Below are positions 50,617 to 63,986 of a DNA stretch of 64,000 bases, piece after piece (position 1 is the first letter of the stretch; each line of letters opens with the position of its first letter). Both the position numbers and the translations under genes were made by a program. The DNA comes from Dimorphilus gyrociliatus (taxonomy: Eukaryota; Annelida; Polychaeta; Dinophilidae), in contig CAJFCJ010000006.1 in assembly GCA_904063045.1 (NCBI GenBank), forward strand, positions 4,480,408 to 4,544,407. Reading direction: 5' to 3'. Under the pieces are notes generated by a model. That model searched no databases. It saw only the letters and a list, made by a program, of their open reading frames with translations, and was not told the origin of the DNA.

Positions 50617-51626
50617 AACTTTTATCTGATATAATTAACAGATTAATTTATTACCAGAAATATTCGTTAATGTTTACTATCAATTCTTTAGTTTTTTGCT
50701 ATCTTTCTACGAAAGATGAGTAATTTATATATTCCTTATGACACTTGTTATCTCTTGATCAACTGACAAAACTTTTTTATTTTTAAAATTTGTGATCTAG
50801 TCGGACAGAAATTCAAGCAAATAAACTTATAAAGTTAACACGTTTTTGCGACATATTTTTTTATGCCAATACTATTTTGGCATTCCTGATCTATTTATAA
50901 GTACAAAAATAAAATATGCCTTTTCACGGTTGATTTTCAAATACTATTACTACTGGTTTAACGTTGTAAAAATTTCAACTGTTTCGAGTTTGAATAAATA
51001 GAAGAATCGAACCAAAATCCTTTTGTATATATTTCTCTAGTTAAGCCTATATTTGATCTAAAAGTTTACCTGTTACTAATTGTTCTGTTTTAGTATTTAT
51101 CAGCCTTGAAAGACGACGATAAGCCTTCATATAATACTTACGTTTATGGGACTTTATTATATTTATTTTTTTTTCGCACGTTTCATATTTCTATCTAGTA
51201 AATTGATATTTAAGGAATACACTGAATGTTTTTGTTAGGTAAAAAAAAGCTGGACAATAGTAAAAAATAAATATGGAATTATTTGCTGTAATCGTCACAA
51301 ATGGCTTTTAGGCCACCACGCCTCAATTTTTTATACAGTTAACATTAAAACATATTAGAGCATATTGCCCGCGATCAATCAGCAGTATGTCAAACTTGAA
51401 ACCTTCAATTAATAATAAATATAGAGTAGGAAATTTTTTAAAGAGGACAGAGTCAATAAATTTTTAAATATTTGGTGCAAAATTCTGTAATTAAGCCAAT
51501 TTAAAACTAAGCTAAGAGGTTAAGCGACTGTTTTATAAACTGATAAAATAATATTTATGGGGGATTTTAAAATTCGCTTCAGACTGATAGAAATCGTGAT
51601 GCTGCCATCTATCCGACAAGAAATAT
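50617..51626. other. Convergent 3' spacer
   Basis: AT-rich with no gene. It ends near a CTCF-like core on the minus strand (51601-51611) just beyond the 3' end of the PIP/SIM gene. Confidence 0.6.
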
Positions 51627-52256
51627 TCAGTCATCGGAAAGGGTGTAACCTCTATAGCCCGAATGAAAAGTAAACTCATCCAAATCGTCAATATTTGGCT
51701 CGTGAAAGGTGTAGGTGTTATTATCCTGTGTAGAAAGGCATTCTTCCGTACTATTAAGAGATTTTTCTCTTTGATAGTTTTCTTTGATTACATTACTTAT
51801 TTCTTCATTTTTCACTTCCAATAAACGAATTACACGATCTTCTGGAGCTTTTTCTTGAAGCTTTTCGCAGCTTTCATCCATTTCTTCTGTATCGCTTATA
51901 TCAAACTCGAACGGTCGACTCTTAACCACAGATTCAGTTGACGCCACAATAACGCAATCATCCGAATTATTTCTTTGATTAGTTCGTTTGGTATTAGAAT
52001 CATTTCGGATGAAAGATGTTATTTTCGCTTGCTTTCGTCGTATTTTTGAAATAGGTGAAGTTTGGGTAAGGTGAATATTTGTTTTAAATCTTAACGTTTT
52101 TAATTGTTTGTTGAATTTCAAAACCTATTCAAAAACATTTTTAAATATTAATATAATGGAAATTTTTTTCAACGGTAATTAGTTTACTTTCTTTTCTTTT
52201 GCACTTAGCCATTTATCACAATCAGTGGAACTGTGACTAGAGTGTTGTTTTGACAT
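51627..52256 (-). CDS. Small disordered protein with PIP-box-like and SIM-like motifs
   Basis: Two exons on the minus strand, 52256-52188 and 52124-51627, join in phase 0 to give 188 aa beginning MSKQHSSHSSTDCDKW. A basic patch precedes a degenerate PCNA-interacting box, Q55-x-x-I58-x-x-F61-I62 (RRKQAKITSFIRND). At 78-83, DDCVIV is a typical SUMO-interacting core. An acidic Ser-rich segment (ISDTEEMDESCEK) and a helical stretch follow. No catalytic domain is present. The motif pair recalls readers of SUMO-modified PCNA, but short motifs arise by chance and I recognise no orthologue. Confidence 0.6.
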
Positions 52257-54144
52257 TTCGACAATAAGAGGCAAAAATTTCTTAAATATCACAAAGCGTT
52301 TTTAATTTTTATCAGTAGAAAAGCGAAAAATTCCCAAAATTTCCAAGCTAATGTAATTTCTTCTGTAAATAAAGAAATAGAGAGTTTCTTATCATTTATT
52401 TCGTCTTATCGAAAGTGCATTGTTCTCTTTTTGTATAAAGTAATAATAGCATCGAAAGATAAGTAAGAAATTTATTGTACATTTTATTTGAAATTATGCA
52501 CTGAATGCCATTATAAAGATTAAGTCATTAGTAATAGTATTTCAGAAGATTTGCTCAAAATCTTCACGAAACTCGATAAATTATTTTTTACAAAAGAATT
52601 AAACTTCCCAAAGATTGTGTAAGCTTATTTTAGGCTTAATCTTTTATCATATTTCTACCATTATATATATTGGAATTTCAGAATTAAGAACGAGCTTTAG
52701 AGAATTAGTAACTAAATTATTAGAGATATTTTTTGAAAAGGATTAAATAATTTCAATTATAAAAACCATTTCCCTCTCCTTTAATGGTTTAAAAGAGTTT
52801 ATAAAGAAGCTACTCAAATGTTTCTCGTTATAATTTAACAAAAAAAGAACATTTCTACAGTTGTAAATAAGAACCTTTTACCTTTTATCGCTCGAAAATA
52901 ATCATCAACGATTCCGGAATAAATAAATAATAAGGGGAATTCTTTCGAGAGAGATCTCAAATATCAATCGAAATATTATTCAAATAATTGATAAAAAAGA
53001 CTGTTTTAAGAAATCTTATAATAATTAATTTATATATCTTTAATAGAAAAAACATTTACGAAGTTGCGCCTTCTTCGGAATAACTTTTGCGAAGTACGGT
53101 ATCCACATATAATAAACCATAGACAGGAATAAAAATATATTAACGATCAACCAATCAGAATCAGACTAAGTTAGAGAGCAAAGAGATTTTTTTCAAATTA
53201 GGAATATTTATTATACACTGTTTTGTAGGCTATAAGTAACATTCAATATGTATGTGCTTACATAAAACAATAGAACAGTATTCATGTGAAATTTTAGAAC
53301 AAGGCTTACGTATTTCACGTACAAACATATATAAAGATATATACAGTCTATATAGAATATACTGTAAATAGGTATCCTAAGAATATATTGTATCTGATAC
53401 ACAAGCCATCAGAGAACAATATCAGTTTCATCGTTGACTGTTTATTAAGGAATATTAAAAGCATTCCGTTAGAACTCAATAATTGGTGCTGCGTCGGAAT
53501 CCTTTAAAAATTAACGAGTACTAAACCACTTGGTAAACGTATTACATAGTACTGTACAAAATGATTTCATACTTATTATACACAACAGACTTGCAATAAC
53601 TGTAACGAGGAATTCATTGTACTCGGATATTATACTTTTTCTGTTTTTCCCTTTTGTTTCAAGTACAAATTGGACTGTTACATGAAAAGTGTTCTGGATT
53701 TGAAAGTTTTCAATTTATAAGTGAAGTACATTCACTCAAAGAAAACGGGTGAAAAATACCAACTAATAATTGTGTCTAAGCACGTTTTATTGAAAAAAAA
53801 AGACCACTGTACACACAATAAGCTATTAAATACATAGGCATCTAAAATTAAATACATGGAACATTGCCTGATGTACTTAAAAGCTACTTAAAACAAAGTT
53901 TAAGAAGTTTTATAAAATACGCAAGGAACGTTAAATGGAACTTTATATGCACAAACATATATTACATAGAGAGGTATACATATAGGTTGACACACCTAAA
54001 ACTCTTATTCCAGAGAAATGTTTTTTTTTTAGTCTAGTTACGGCACAATACATATAATTTAGACTTCTGATTGGTCATCTTATTGTAAGAAACGAATAGA
54101 GATCAAGTACATATTTACGGCTACATGGAAAACGTTTAGTTCAT
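52257..54144. other. Intergenic, nothing recognised
   Basis: 1.9 kb of AT-rich sequence, probably including a long HMGB 3' UTR. Short ORFs such as 53211-53402 have no recognisable features. Confidence 0.6.
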
Positions 54145-55751
54145 CTATTCGTCGTCATCATCATCATCTTCGTCATCTTCTTCGCCATCATCATCATCTT
54201 CGTCACCATTTTCTTCCTCAGTTTTTGCTTTCTTTGCTGATGGACCTCCGCTAGTCCCCTAGAACAAAATAATATAAGCTAATGCGTTCACTCCAAATAA
54301 AAATTCTTACCTTGTTGTAAATAGACATAGCTTCATTGTATTTCTTTTTCTCTTCTTCGGCTTTTTTCTCGTAAGGTTTCTTTTCTCCCTCGTTCATATC
54401 TTGCCAAGCAGCTCCAGCGGCCTTGATCAAATCCTTATGTTCCGAATATTTCTCTTTGTTCTCGCTTCTAAAATCAGCCAAAAATAAAAAGTAGGCAGAA
54501 CATGGTCTCTTTGGCTTGTTTGGATCCTTCGAAGGTGTCTTACGTCCTTTGTAGTTAGCCATCTGGAAAAAAATTGAAAAGTTAAGCAAAGTTTATGAAG
54601 ATATTTCTTTTAGGAACTTACTTCACTGTCGTATCTGGTCTTGTCAACTTTAGCTTTTTCTTCGAAAGGTTTCTTAGCCGAAGGCGTCAGGTTCCTCCAT
54701 TCTTCCGAAACTTGTTTTGTAAAGTCAGCAACACGAGTGATAGGTGTTCCGGCCTTAGCTAATTCTTCTCTTTTGTGCTATTCAGAAAAAAAAAAAAAAA
54801 TTTTTTTTTAAAAATTTTCATTATATTTCTCTAAATTATTTAAGTTACCTGAGCGAAGTAAAAGTAAGCAGACGTAGGACGTTTGGGTTTGTTTGGATCC
54901 TTCTCCGCTGCTCTTCTACCTCCTTTCGCACCACCTTTAGGACGACCTGAGGGAAAATTTCTTTTAAAATCGCAAAGGAAAAAAAGAGCGCGAAAAGAAC
55001 AGAACGAACTGCGAAGGACATTCAAAAAAAAAAAATTTTAATTAATTATGCAAATTAAAATTTTTTAATTACAAATCATGTAATCAATAATTATATTAAG
55101 ATTCGCCCAAAAAAATTATAAATAAAACGGTCCCTTAACCGAAAAAACGGTATGAAAAAGTTCAGCGCTGTATATATAATGTATGTCGCCTTCTACGTTT
55201 ATCATAGCTTTATACAAGTACTGTAGCTTATATACGTTATTCTATACAGTATTCAGTATATTCATTACAAACTGTAAAAAGTCGGGAAACGCTACGAATC
55301 GGAAAATAAGTCAGAGGAACCCTGCAATACGTTAAAATATAAAGGTTTATGGTATAAAATGTGCGTTTTGTAATGGCGTCGCGTCGAAAAACAGCAAAAT
55401 GGCCGAACGGCTTCTTCAGTATAGCTTACACAGTCGCCTAGTCTTTTCTTTAATAAAACTAAAGCGGTCAGAAAAATGCTATAACCGAACAGACTAAAGC
55501 ATTTTTGGGACATTCAAGCATTAGAACCATACAATAATGACCATTTGCACTCAACAGATTCTATTCTATAACCGTCTTTTTCGACATACTGGTCGAAAAT
55601 TTTGCCGGCCGACAGGGGAGAACGCGCTCAAGATGGCGGCCGTTAACATTTTATAATGAAATCTATAGCGCAGTACATTCCTATAGAAATAAATTTTGCC
55701 GAAAAACGCATTTATACTCATCCTTTCCACGTTTTGAGACTACTTACCCAT
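54145..55751 (-). CDS. HMGB: High mobility group protein B (HMGB)
   Basis: Abundant nuclear protein that bends DNA without sequence specificity. Exons on the minus strand: 55751-55748 (ATG plus one base), 54946-54849, 54777-54622, 54562-54311, 54258-54145, giving 207 aa. The N-terminus is MGRPKGGAKGGRR. HMG box A: KDPNKPKRPTSAYFYFAQ, continuing to WRNLTPSAKKPFEEKAK. HMG box B: KDPNKPKRPCSAYFLFL, then AAGAAWQDMNEGEKKPYEKK. An Asp/Glu tail of about 25 residues ends the protein, as in HMGB1/2. The first intron is 801 bp and GC-richer than its surroundings. Confidence 0.96.
55630..55640 (+). promoter_or_regulatory. YY1-like motif AAGATGGCGGC
   Basis: Exact match to the YY1 consensus near the HMGB start, inside its first intron and in the orientation opposite to the gene. 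YY1 sites in animals often lie just downstream of housekeeping start sites. The location fits that pattern but the orientation is reversed. Confidence 0.35.
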
Positions 55752-58700
55752 AATAATCGTTAAAGATGACTTTTCTAATGTGGAAAAACGGGGGAAAAGC
55801 TTGTTTCAGTTGCTTACGAAGACGAAGCACTAACGCGTTTGAGGAGCCCGCGATTCCGTTCACACTAAGATGATTCGAATTCAAATTTTACGGTGTCTCG
55901 AATTTGACATTTACTTTACCGGCCAAATATCTTATAAAGTTGTATCAACTAAAATAAATATTTTATATGAAACAATTGATAATTTGATATTTTATCATAT
56001 AACTTTACTTAAAGAGCAAAATCTGCAACAAATTTATAGGATTCTTTCCCACTGGGGAGCGATAATTGGAGTTTGTTTATATGATTTTCCGTTAATTGTA
56101 GTAGTTTTTATAGTAAGGAGAAAGTACTAGTAGTATGAAGCGTATTTCTTTGTAAATATATAGATGAGAATAATATTGAATATTCAAATTCTATTTATAA
56201 GGAAAGAATCATTGTTTTTACATTTAATATAATATATTATACTTGTTATATAAGATATACTTTCTAAAAAAGTCTATCCTACCACATATTCTATTCTTCT
56301 ATGTGGAAAAGTTTCTTAATAGAAAAACATCTTATTCAGTGAATGAATATATAATCCTTATTATCAAAGTACCAAATTGAAACAATGAAATGAAAGGGAT
56401 TATAATATGTATAAGGATACATATATACATATAGATATATATGTATATTTACGTAAACTGCGACAGTTCGAAATTAGATACCGAGAAAAAACAAATGAAT
56501 ACAATATTATGGCTTTGATTTTTTTTCTGTTTGTAGTGAAATATTTGGAAATTGAGTAGTTTCAGTAAATTAGTATAGTATACAATATTTTTCAAAAGGA
56601 GCAGAAAACCCTAAGGGATTTTTTTCCATATATATAAATGAATAAAGCCTCCCCACCTCCCTCAATAATAACGACTTTGAATAATCGAGAATCACGTAAT
56701 TTTCTATTCCAGTTTCCTTAACCTTTTTAGAAGTTATGCAGTCAATTGATCTACAAAGTAGCATCTGATAATGATTTGTGTACAATAGAAGAATAAGTGT
56801 ACCTCCATACAAAATGAAAATATTAAATAAAGAACCCTAGCTAGAACGAAAAAGACTCTAAGTAAGGAATGATTATTCCAATTCTCATGGAAAAGGTATA
56901 AAGATTTGAAATGTGTTCATTTTCATCACTAAACCAACTTTATCCTTTTCGCAACTAAATTACGAATTGTGTTAAATGACTAAGACAGCTGACACATTTT
57001 CAAGTCGCTGATTAGATAGAACGTAATGAAACGGTTTTTTAAAAAAAAAGACTATACTGTTACATATTTATCATTACGCACTCTAAAATATGATCTATTC
57101 TTTTAAAGCGACTGATTAGTTAGATTGTTAATGAAATTTCGACAGGTTATCGACATCGGATTGCAATACTAAGCTACGTCTCTAATCCAAGCTTAAAAGT
57201 ACTTAAATGTTTTATTACAAGCGTCCTTCATCAAACAAATACACGTATATGTTGGTAACCGTTTACTTGTATAATGACCTATGTGTGCTGTAATTTCTCT
57301 TATTTCATCACTTTTACTCAAGTCAAACTAAAGGAAATCTACGGATACGACTAATCAGGAAACTAATCGTAATTTGACTCTTTAGAATTTTCCTAAAAAT
57401 GTAGTTCTTTCTCAGGAAATTTCTCGAATAGGTTATAACATCTTCCCTTAATGAAATGTCATTTGCAATGACCTCTAAATTATTACACGGTTAAAGACAT
57501 ATAATGAATATTTTGGCTAGTTATATTTAAAAAAAAATTTTGAAGTTCTCTAATTAATTCTATAAATGTGTGTACTTTTGAGTAAAAGGTGCAAACAGTC
57601 AGCGATAGACAGGGAGGGTAGGGTAGGAGCGAGGGAGGAAGGGGAGGGGGGGTGAAAAGGCTAAGGGAATGAAGGGGGTAAGGGAAAAGGATATAAACAC
57701 TTAAAGCATTTCTAGAGGGCGCCATGTATAAATCAATTTAAAATAAAACCGTTACAGCGTCGAAACCAACAGTATTAAATATTTCATATATACGATCTAA
57801 TATTGATCAGATTGATACATAGCTTAATATATTAAAAAAAAGGTTTTACATAAAAATTTAACCCCTCCACGCACCCTCCCTCTACCCTCTCTTCTAAATA
57901 ACATGCGCATATATATATATATAAATAAGCGTGTATGCATTTATAATTTAATAATAATAATCTATTAATTTCCCCCCAAGTTTTGAGTCGACCATAAGGA
58001 TTAAAAGTAAGGATGGGCAAAAATTAGTAATAAATTAATATTTACTATTTATAAGAAGTATATATTCTATTTATTCCTAACATAACCGGTTCTCACCCGT
58101 CTTCAACTTCCTCTTCTTCCTTTTATCATATGCCCTTAAAGTCTTCAATCTTTATCCTTTAATGTCAAAAAAAAAAAACTTACTCCATTATTTTAAAAAA
58201 AATTTATATTAGGCCAAAAAAATAATAACTTAATAACTACCGTCATAAGTACTCGGCATGGGTACTCTTGTACTTTCACAATACTGTTTACATTTGGTAT
58301 TATACATTTATATAATCTAACAGCTCTATTTTTATTCCATTTCTATTATTAAGGAAGGACAATAAAATTTCGTAACTAATGTCAGCCTATAATTAACTTG
58401 TTCTAATGAGTGTATAAATAAAAATGAAAGAATTAGTAAAATAATTGTAGGTAATTATTGCTTTTGTAAATAATGATATAAGAGAAGGAAAAAGGTAGAA
58501 AAAAAGAGACGCTTCTTCAATACATTAATATTAAAAAATATAAGTTCTTTGTGTGGCTGCATAAAATATTAAAATAAAATCCAGATAGGAAAGAAGGATA
58601 GGGGAGTGTTGGAGGGAGCGGTGAGAAGTGATTGGATAGAGAAGGTAGAGTAGACGAAACAGAAAAATATTCAACTACACATTTATTAATATTTATATTT

Positions 58701-59811
58701 TTCTGTCTAACTAAATAGCTAATTAGTTACTTTAGAGGAAAGAAATATTTGTTAAGAGGTTATAGTATTCAATTACGGCTTAAAGCGACACAATGTATTG
58801 TTGAGAATAAGGTTAAGATAACGGATTTTGAAAGAGGAATATAATGAGTAAAGTTATAACGTTATATATTGATAAAAATGAGTGATAGCGTATGTCTTGA
58901 ATCGTATTAGAATGAAAATATGTAGGCCTATATAAGATGCATTACTCCTTTATTTTTTACATTATTAACACTTTTATTTTAAAGTATAGTGTTAAATTCC
59001 TTAGTACATGCAGCGACATCTTGTAAATAAAAAGAAAATAAGTTTATTTCATTGGTAAATTCTTCGCCTTTATCTATATATATCTATCTCCGTTCCACCA
59101 TAGTTTATTCTCACCTCCTACCCTACCCTTCTATGTCACTTTTTTTTGGGTTAAAGCTAAAGACGTAACTTTATCTATAATTCACATAAAAAATTATTTA
59201 TAAACCCTTACTACCGCTCCCATTCAACATATTTATTCCTGTCTTCCTCTTCTTTTCAGCCTGCCCACAGCCCTTCCTTTTTTTCTTTATTTTTACTAAG
59301 TAGTTGTTGAATATGTATTATGATAGGTTATAAAAATTTTAAGTAAAGTTGTTTTTTTTTACTTAACAGTAACAGATATATTATAAGTTTCCGTGGGAGT
59401 TTGCTCTGGAATACACATCATTTACAACCTCTTAAACAAAGCGTATCAAATGCTAGTAACTATAACTTTTTATAGAAGTTTTACGACTATTAAATAACAA
59501 TTTCCAGTCATCTGTCTCTTTTTTATTTCTCGCCTCAGTTAGATAGCAGGCAGATGTCGCTGTAAATATTTATTGCAGTTGGATGGCGCTTTGAACGATA
59601 AGTAAAAATTATTTGAATAGAGAGTACGCTATACTAAATATATATATGTGTGCGAATTTTCTGTGATATTGGCTTAATTGGCCTCCTTCGACCTTAACGA
59701 CAATCGTAAACAAGGCGGTCGTAGCCTAGTCAATCAATACATTAAAGCCGGTTGGAGCGTTTCAAGAAAGTTTTAAGAATTTAAAAAAAGTTGAAAAGAA
59801 GATGGAAGAAA
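55752..59811. other. Long gene-poor spacer
   Basis: 4 kb with A/T tracts and short purine-rich patches. Apart from a weak ORF at 55870-56130 I see no gene. CTCF-like cores lie at 57713-57723 (TAGAGGGCGCC) and, more weakly, near 59550 and 59582. Confidence 0.6.
55870..56130 (+). CDS. Possible 86-aa membrane microprotein
   Basis: Intact ORF starting with ATG 119 bp from the HMGB start, divergent to it. The C-terminal third is hydrophobic (WGAIIGVCLYDFPLIVVVF) and ends with a basic RRKY, like a tail-anchored membrane protein. I recognise no family. Position near a divergent promoter is the only supporting context, so this is speculative. Confidence 0.25.
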   Translation: MIRIQILRCLEFDIYFTGQISYKVVSTKINILYETIDNLIFYHITLLKEQNLQQIYRILSHWGAIIGVCLYDFPLIVVVFIVRRKY

Positions 59812-62324
59812 ATGTCTCGGCCCTATAGCGCCGTACAAGCAACTGGACAACGTTCCACTTACAGCATTAGACGCACAGAGTCCAATCCCCAACTGTATGA
59901 AGAGAGAAAACCTCTAAAAGTTCTCAATTTAGGAATTCAATTCACACCTCCGCTCTCAAATGGAGTACGACCGCACGGAGGTCACCGAGGGACAAGAGGC
60001 TCTCCGCCTAGCCGATATTCTGTAAATAAAGATTCCGACTATCATCATCGTTTAAAACTAATGAAGGAAGCTGAACGCGTTTCACCGCCAAGCCCGCCAC
60101 CATCAACTCCAGCTCGTCCGTCCACTAGTCCAGCCTGGGCCTTAAGAGTTGTTAGGGAGCATAGTAAAGCAGCTGAATCTCCTTTATTTACAAAAGGACT
60201 ATTATCGCCAAAAGCTACTGATACGCAACCTGTTAAACAAACAAGGGGATTTTCTCCATCGACAAAACGACAATATTATAGACCGAATACCGCTCACGAA
60301 TATCTCCCAGCAAGCGGCAATGGTAATAAAGAAAACGACCATCTTGGAAGACCAACAAGAACAACGTAAGTTTTCTTACAGATATAAGTTTAAAAAAAGA
60401 TAACAATAGTTTTAAGGATAATCAATACTAATTCCCTGCTTATTATTCTTTTACGAAAAGATTGATCCCGTCTGCATGATTGCTTATTGAGAAATTATAT
60501 CGAATATTTCATACTTTATATATAGCCGTATATACCTAGTAAATCTAGTATATGTTTATACATATAGTATATCTACCAACTTAATATATATATATGGTAA
60601 ATATTATGTATATTTATATCACAGTAACTTCGTCTCAGTATAAATCGATGACACCTTTTCCTAAGCTTATTTATTTACGTGATTACGCCAAGTCGACAGC
60701 GACTTTATTAAATAAAACAGAATGACGATTTGTCCCTCTTTATCCTTTTATTTAATATATTCTAGGTTACTTAGAGCAGAACAAAGATGCAATTCGGCAC
60801 CTATAAATGCCTACAGATATCGAAGAGAAATAATGAAACGTTTGTATAGTTAAAGTTTTCAATTATTCAGAAAGAATTCTATCGTTCATTGCTTATAGAA
60901 TTGCAACCAGACAACAAGAGTTCGGCGACTAGGCCTATAAAAGGAAATTGCACACCGTAAATATAACCATACATATTTCATTTTGTTCCTTCCTACTTCC
61001 TTTTAAGCAATTTTTACTTTTCAACTAACTGTTTTTTTCTATTTGTTTACCTTTTTATTTACATTAGCACCTTCGACACCTCGGATGGCGAAAGCATGCA
61101 TGCATTCCTTATTGGTGCAAGATATAACAGGGCTCATTTTGTCGACTTTAAAAGTTTCTCTCATCATGGCGTTTATATGCCAAGAGATAATCCACAGAGT
61201 TGTTTCGTCCATAGACCAAAGTCTGCTGTTTCCCTTAGAACGGAGAAACGGTCGGAAGCCCCACCGTCAAGTCCTTGTGGTATAAACACTACGTAGTTTT
61301 TCAACCCTTTTGTATTCTTTAAATATATCTGTTATTTTAGAAATCAGTACATCCAACTCGCAATATTCCTCACCGCCTACTCCTTCACCGCCATCACCTA
61401 TTCCTCTTCATCGGGAAAATGGTATATCACCTCCCCCTTCTACGCCCCGTTTCGATGAGGATCAAAAGGTAAAAAACTTTAACCCAACGGTTGAAAAGCT
61501 ATCAAGGTCAGAAAGTGCCCCCGCCAAGAGTCCTGAGCCATTAGATAATCTCATTGTTATGAACAAGGGATTGAACGTGATAGGTAAGGCGTATATAAAT
61601 TCATAAGAAGTATTTATTACTTTATTATAGAAACTATTTTATTTATTTATTAGGTCGGCCTTTTAAGGGAACAACTGCTACGAACATTTCCATACCAGGT
61701 TCTCAGCCTTTTTTAGAGGAGACTGCCGTGCCAGAAATTACCACCAGCGTTAGACAAAACGTTCATTTGGCACGGCAATCAAGCAAGACCGAATCACCTA
61801 GATTAAAGAATATCGAGTTAGATGCTTTACAAGTAGTCGGCATCAGTAAATCACCAATCAACGTCCCGACCACCGCGGAGTATATTGAACTAGAGACTAA
61901 TACAGTCAGAACTCAAAATCGATTGGACAATAATCCCTCTAAGTCTAAATCTGAAAACGTCTTGTTTTTTGTCACTGAAACAACGGACGAAAATGCTGAA
62001 AAGGACAAATCTACTTTAGCTATAGAAGGAGTTGTTGTTCAATCTAGGCCTAAAAGACAGACAATGGGGTTGACGCACTCTTCTCTTGATAGGAAAGAGG
62101 ATGAAAAAATTGAACCAGTTAGTAGAGAACGAAAAGAAAAACAAGAAAACGATGGAATAGGCGAACAGACGCAAAATGGATTAGATACATTAACAAAGGA
62201 TCAAGTAACATTCGTAAAAGAAGATACCCCTTCAGTTCACGAACAAACAGAATCGATTGGCGACGAAACAGAGGCGGATGTGATAAGTGTACGAATCTCT
62301 CATAAAGACAATTCAACCTTTTAA
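59812..62324 (+). CDS. Ser/Pro-rich disordered protein, unrecognised
   Basis: Exons: 59812-60365, 60766-60848, 60899-60956, 61068-61279, 61341-61583, 61654-62324, giving 606 aa. All junctions join in phase with GT-AG. It begins MSRPYSAVQATGQRSTY. Most of the protein is low-complexity Ser/Pro/Arg (SPPSPPPSTPARPSTSP). A short ordered-looking core in exon 4 (AFLIGARYNRAHFVDFKSF) and repeated RP-x-SA or NSAP-type motifs (CNSAPINAYRYRREI, HRPKSAVSLRTEK) stand out; such motifs are common in cytoskeletal or ciliary proteins, but that is inference. An ATG at 59802 opens a short overlapping upstream ORF in another frame. Confidence 0.68.
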
Positions 62325-63875
62325 AATTTTTACTTATCTCACTGTCTCTCAGTCTATCTATTTGTCTGTTTAGCTGTCTGTCTCTCTGTTTCTCTCGCTC
62401 TCTCTGAAAAATGGACGCATCTCCCATAAACTTTGCTAAACTTTGGGTGCTGTGATAAAATAAGATTATATTTTGTTATCTAAGGTGAAAGAATTCTCCT
62501 CTTACCTTCATTTATATAAAATAAAATAGAGAAAATGAAAATTTAATAGACGTATTATTGTCTAACTTGTCTTTATTATTTATAGCTTTATCTTCTTATT
62601 TAATCATTAGTAAGATGTTTACATAAGAAAAGAGAAAGGAGCGGTTCAAGAATCATTAAAAAGTTTTAGTAACGCCACCTATAGACTTGTACTTATATCT
62701 GACTACATTTATATATTATATATATATATACTTTATGCAAGTGGTGGGAAGGGTTTATTCATTGCTTTATAGGCTACACAAATTTTTTTCTTAAAAAAAA
62801 AAGAGAGAATTTCGTAAAGATTCTCTCTGTCTTTCTTTCTTTCTACTCTTTCAGAGTAAACAGTTACATTAAGTATGTATTCCCTAAATCTTAACTAATA
62901 ATACTTGTTATTATTCCCTCATTTTTTTTAACATTTTCACTTTTATATCTAATATTTACATGGAGAGGGAAAACAATTCCATTGATTGAAATAAAGAGTT
63001 TTACATATAGATTTTCTATACGATGTAAATTATTATCATTTTTTGATGTTACCGACACAAAAACAGTGTAGCTTCTCTTAATTCTAAATACTTAGTAATT
63101 CTCATTTTTTTAATAGTATGAAAAAAAAATGTTCTTTTTTAGAACAGTTTGATAAATTACGTTGTTCTATTATCAATTAACGTATTCTTCTCTCTCTTTC
63201 TTTTTTACTGTAGAATATCACTGAAAAGAATCAATATTATATTAATTAATGTTTTCTTTTTTTTTTTATATACGGCAGCTAATTACTCTTAGGGATTGAT
63301 AACCAATAATTCGTTTGACTTTTTATGACCTTTACCATAATTTATCTTAATAGAATTTAAGGATTTTTCTCCTGAAAATAATTGGCATTTATTTTAAATA
63401 TTATATAATACTCCAAGAAGGAATAAATCATGTTTTTTTTTATCTATACAAATATATCTTCTAAAATAATGACCAACAGACAGAAATTTTAATCTTGAAT
63501 ATCTCTCCTTTGTTATCTTAAGTATTTATACAACTATAACAAGTTTACCTTGTTATTACAGTGGGGTTTTTTTTAAGTACGTACAAAAGCTAATATCCCA
63601 TTAGGATTAACAGTTATGGTAATAGAGTTATTTTAGAATAAAGGCGCTCTTCCATAATAGTGTATATCGAGCAATATTCCAAATAGCGCAGTAGTGTCCA
63701 TAATTTTGGTAATCTGTTTTTTATCTGTTTTGCCTATTATCGAGGTCATTGCAAGATACGAGAATATTGTACATTTTATTCAACTCACATATACTACCCA
63801 TATCCTCCCAATAATCTTGTGATTAATATATTCTATCAGTTGTCGTTAAGGAATTTTACCTATCTGAGCGATAAA
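62325..63875. other. Intergenic spacer
   Basis: AT-rich, with an AT tract near 62715-62730 and a CTCF-like core on the minus strand (62671-62683). The end is presumably the promoter of the downstream kinase gene. No gene is supported. Confidence 0.6.
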
Positions 63876-63986
63876 ATGCAATCTGAAGAAAAGAAATACA
63901 TACTAAGTTTGGATATAGGAACAACGAATATACGTGCTCATGTTTATAACAAGGATGCCAGAGTTATTGGACAAGATCAGGACAAG
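63876..63986 (+). CDS. GK5: Glycerol kinase 5-like FGGY carbohydrate kinase, first exon
   Basis: First exon only, 37 codons, ending at a GTTATC donor in phase 0 before the window end. It encodes the N-terminal FGGY phosphate-1 motif: ILSLDIGTTNIRAHVYNKDA, with the Asp-x-Gly-Thr-Thr signature of the sugar kinase/actin-fold ATPase. The IRAHVYNKDARVIG wording resembles glycerol kinase 5 more than classical glycerol kinase. The rest of the gene is outside the window. Confidence 0.7.

Noticed and set aside
55372-55470. Two short plus-strand ORFs with good ATG contexts in the HMGB first intron
   Set aside because: Only 23 and 31 codons, overlapping in different frames, in a GC-richer promoter-like region.
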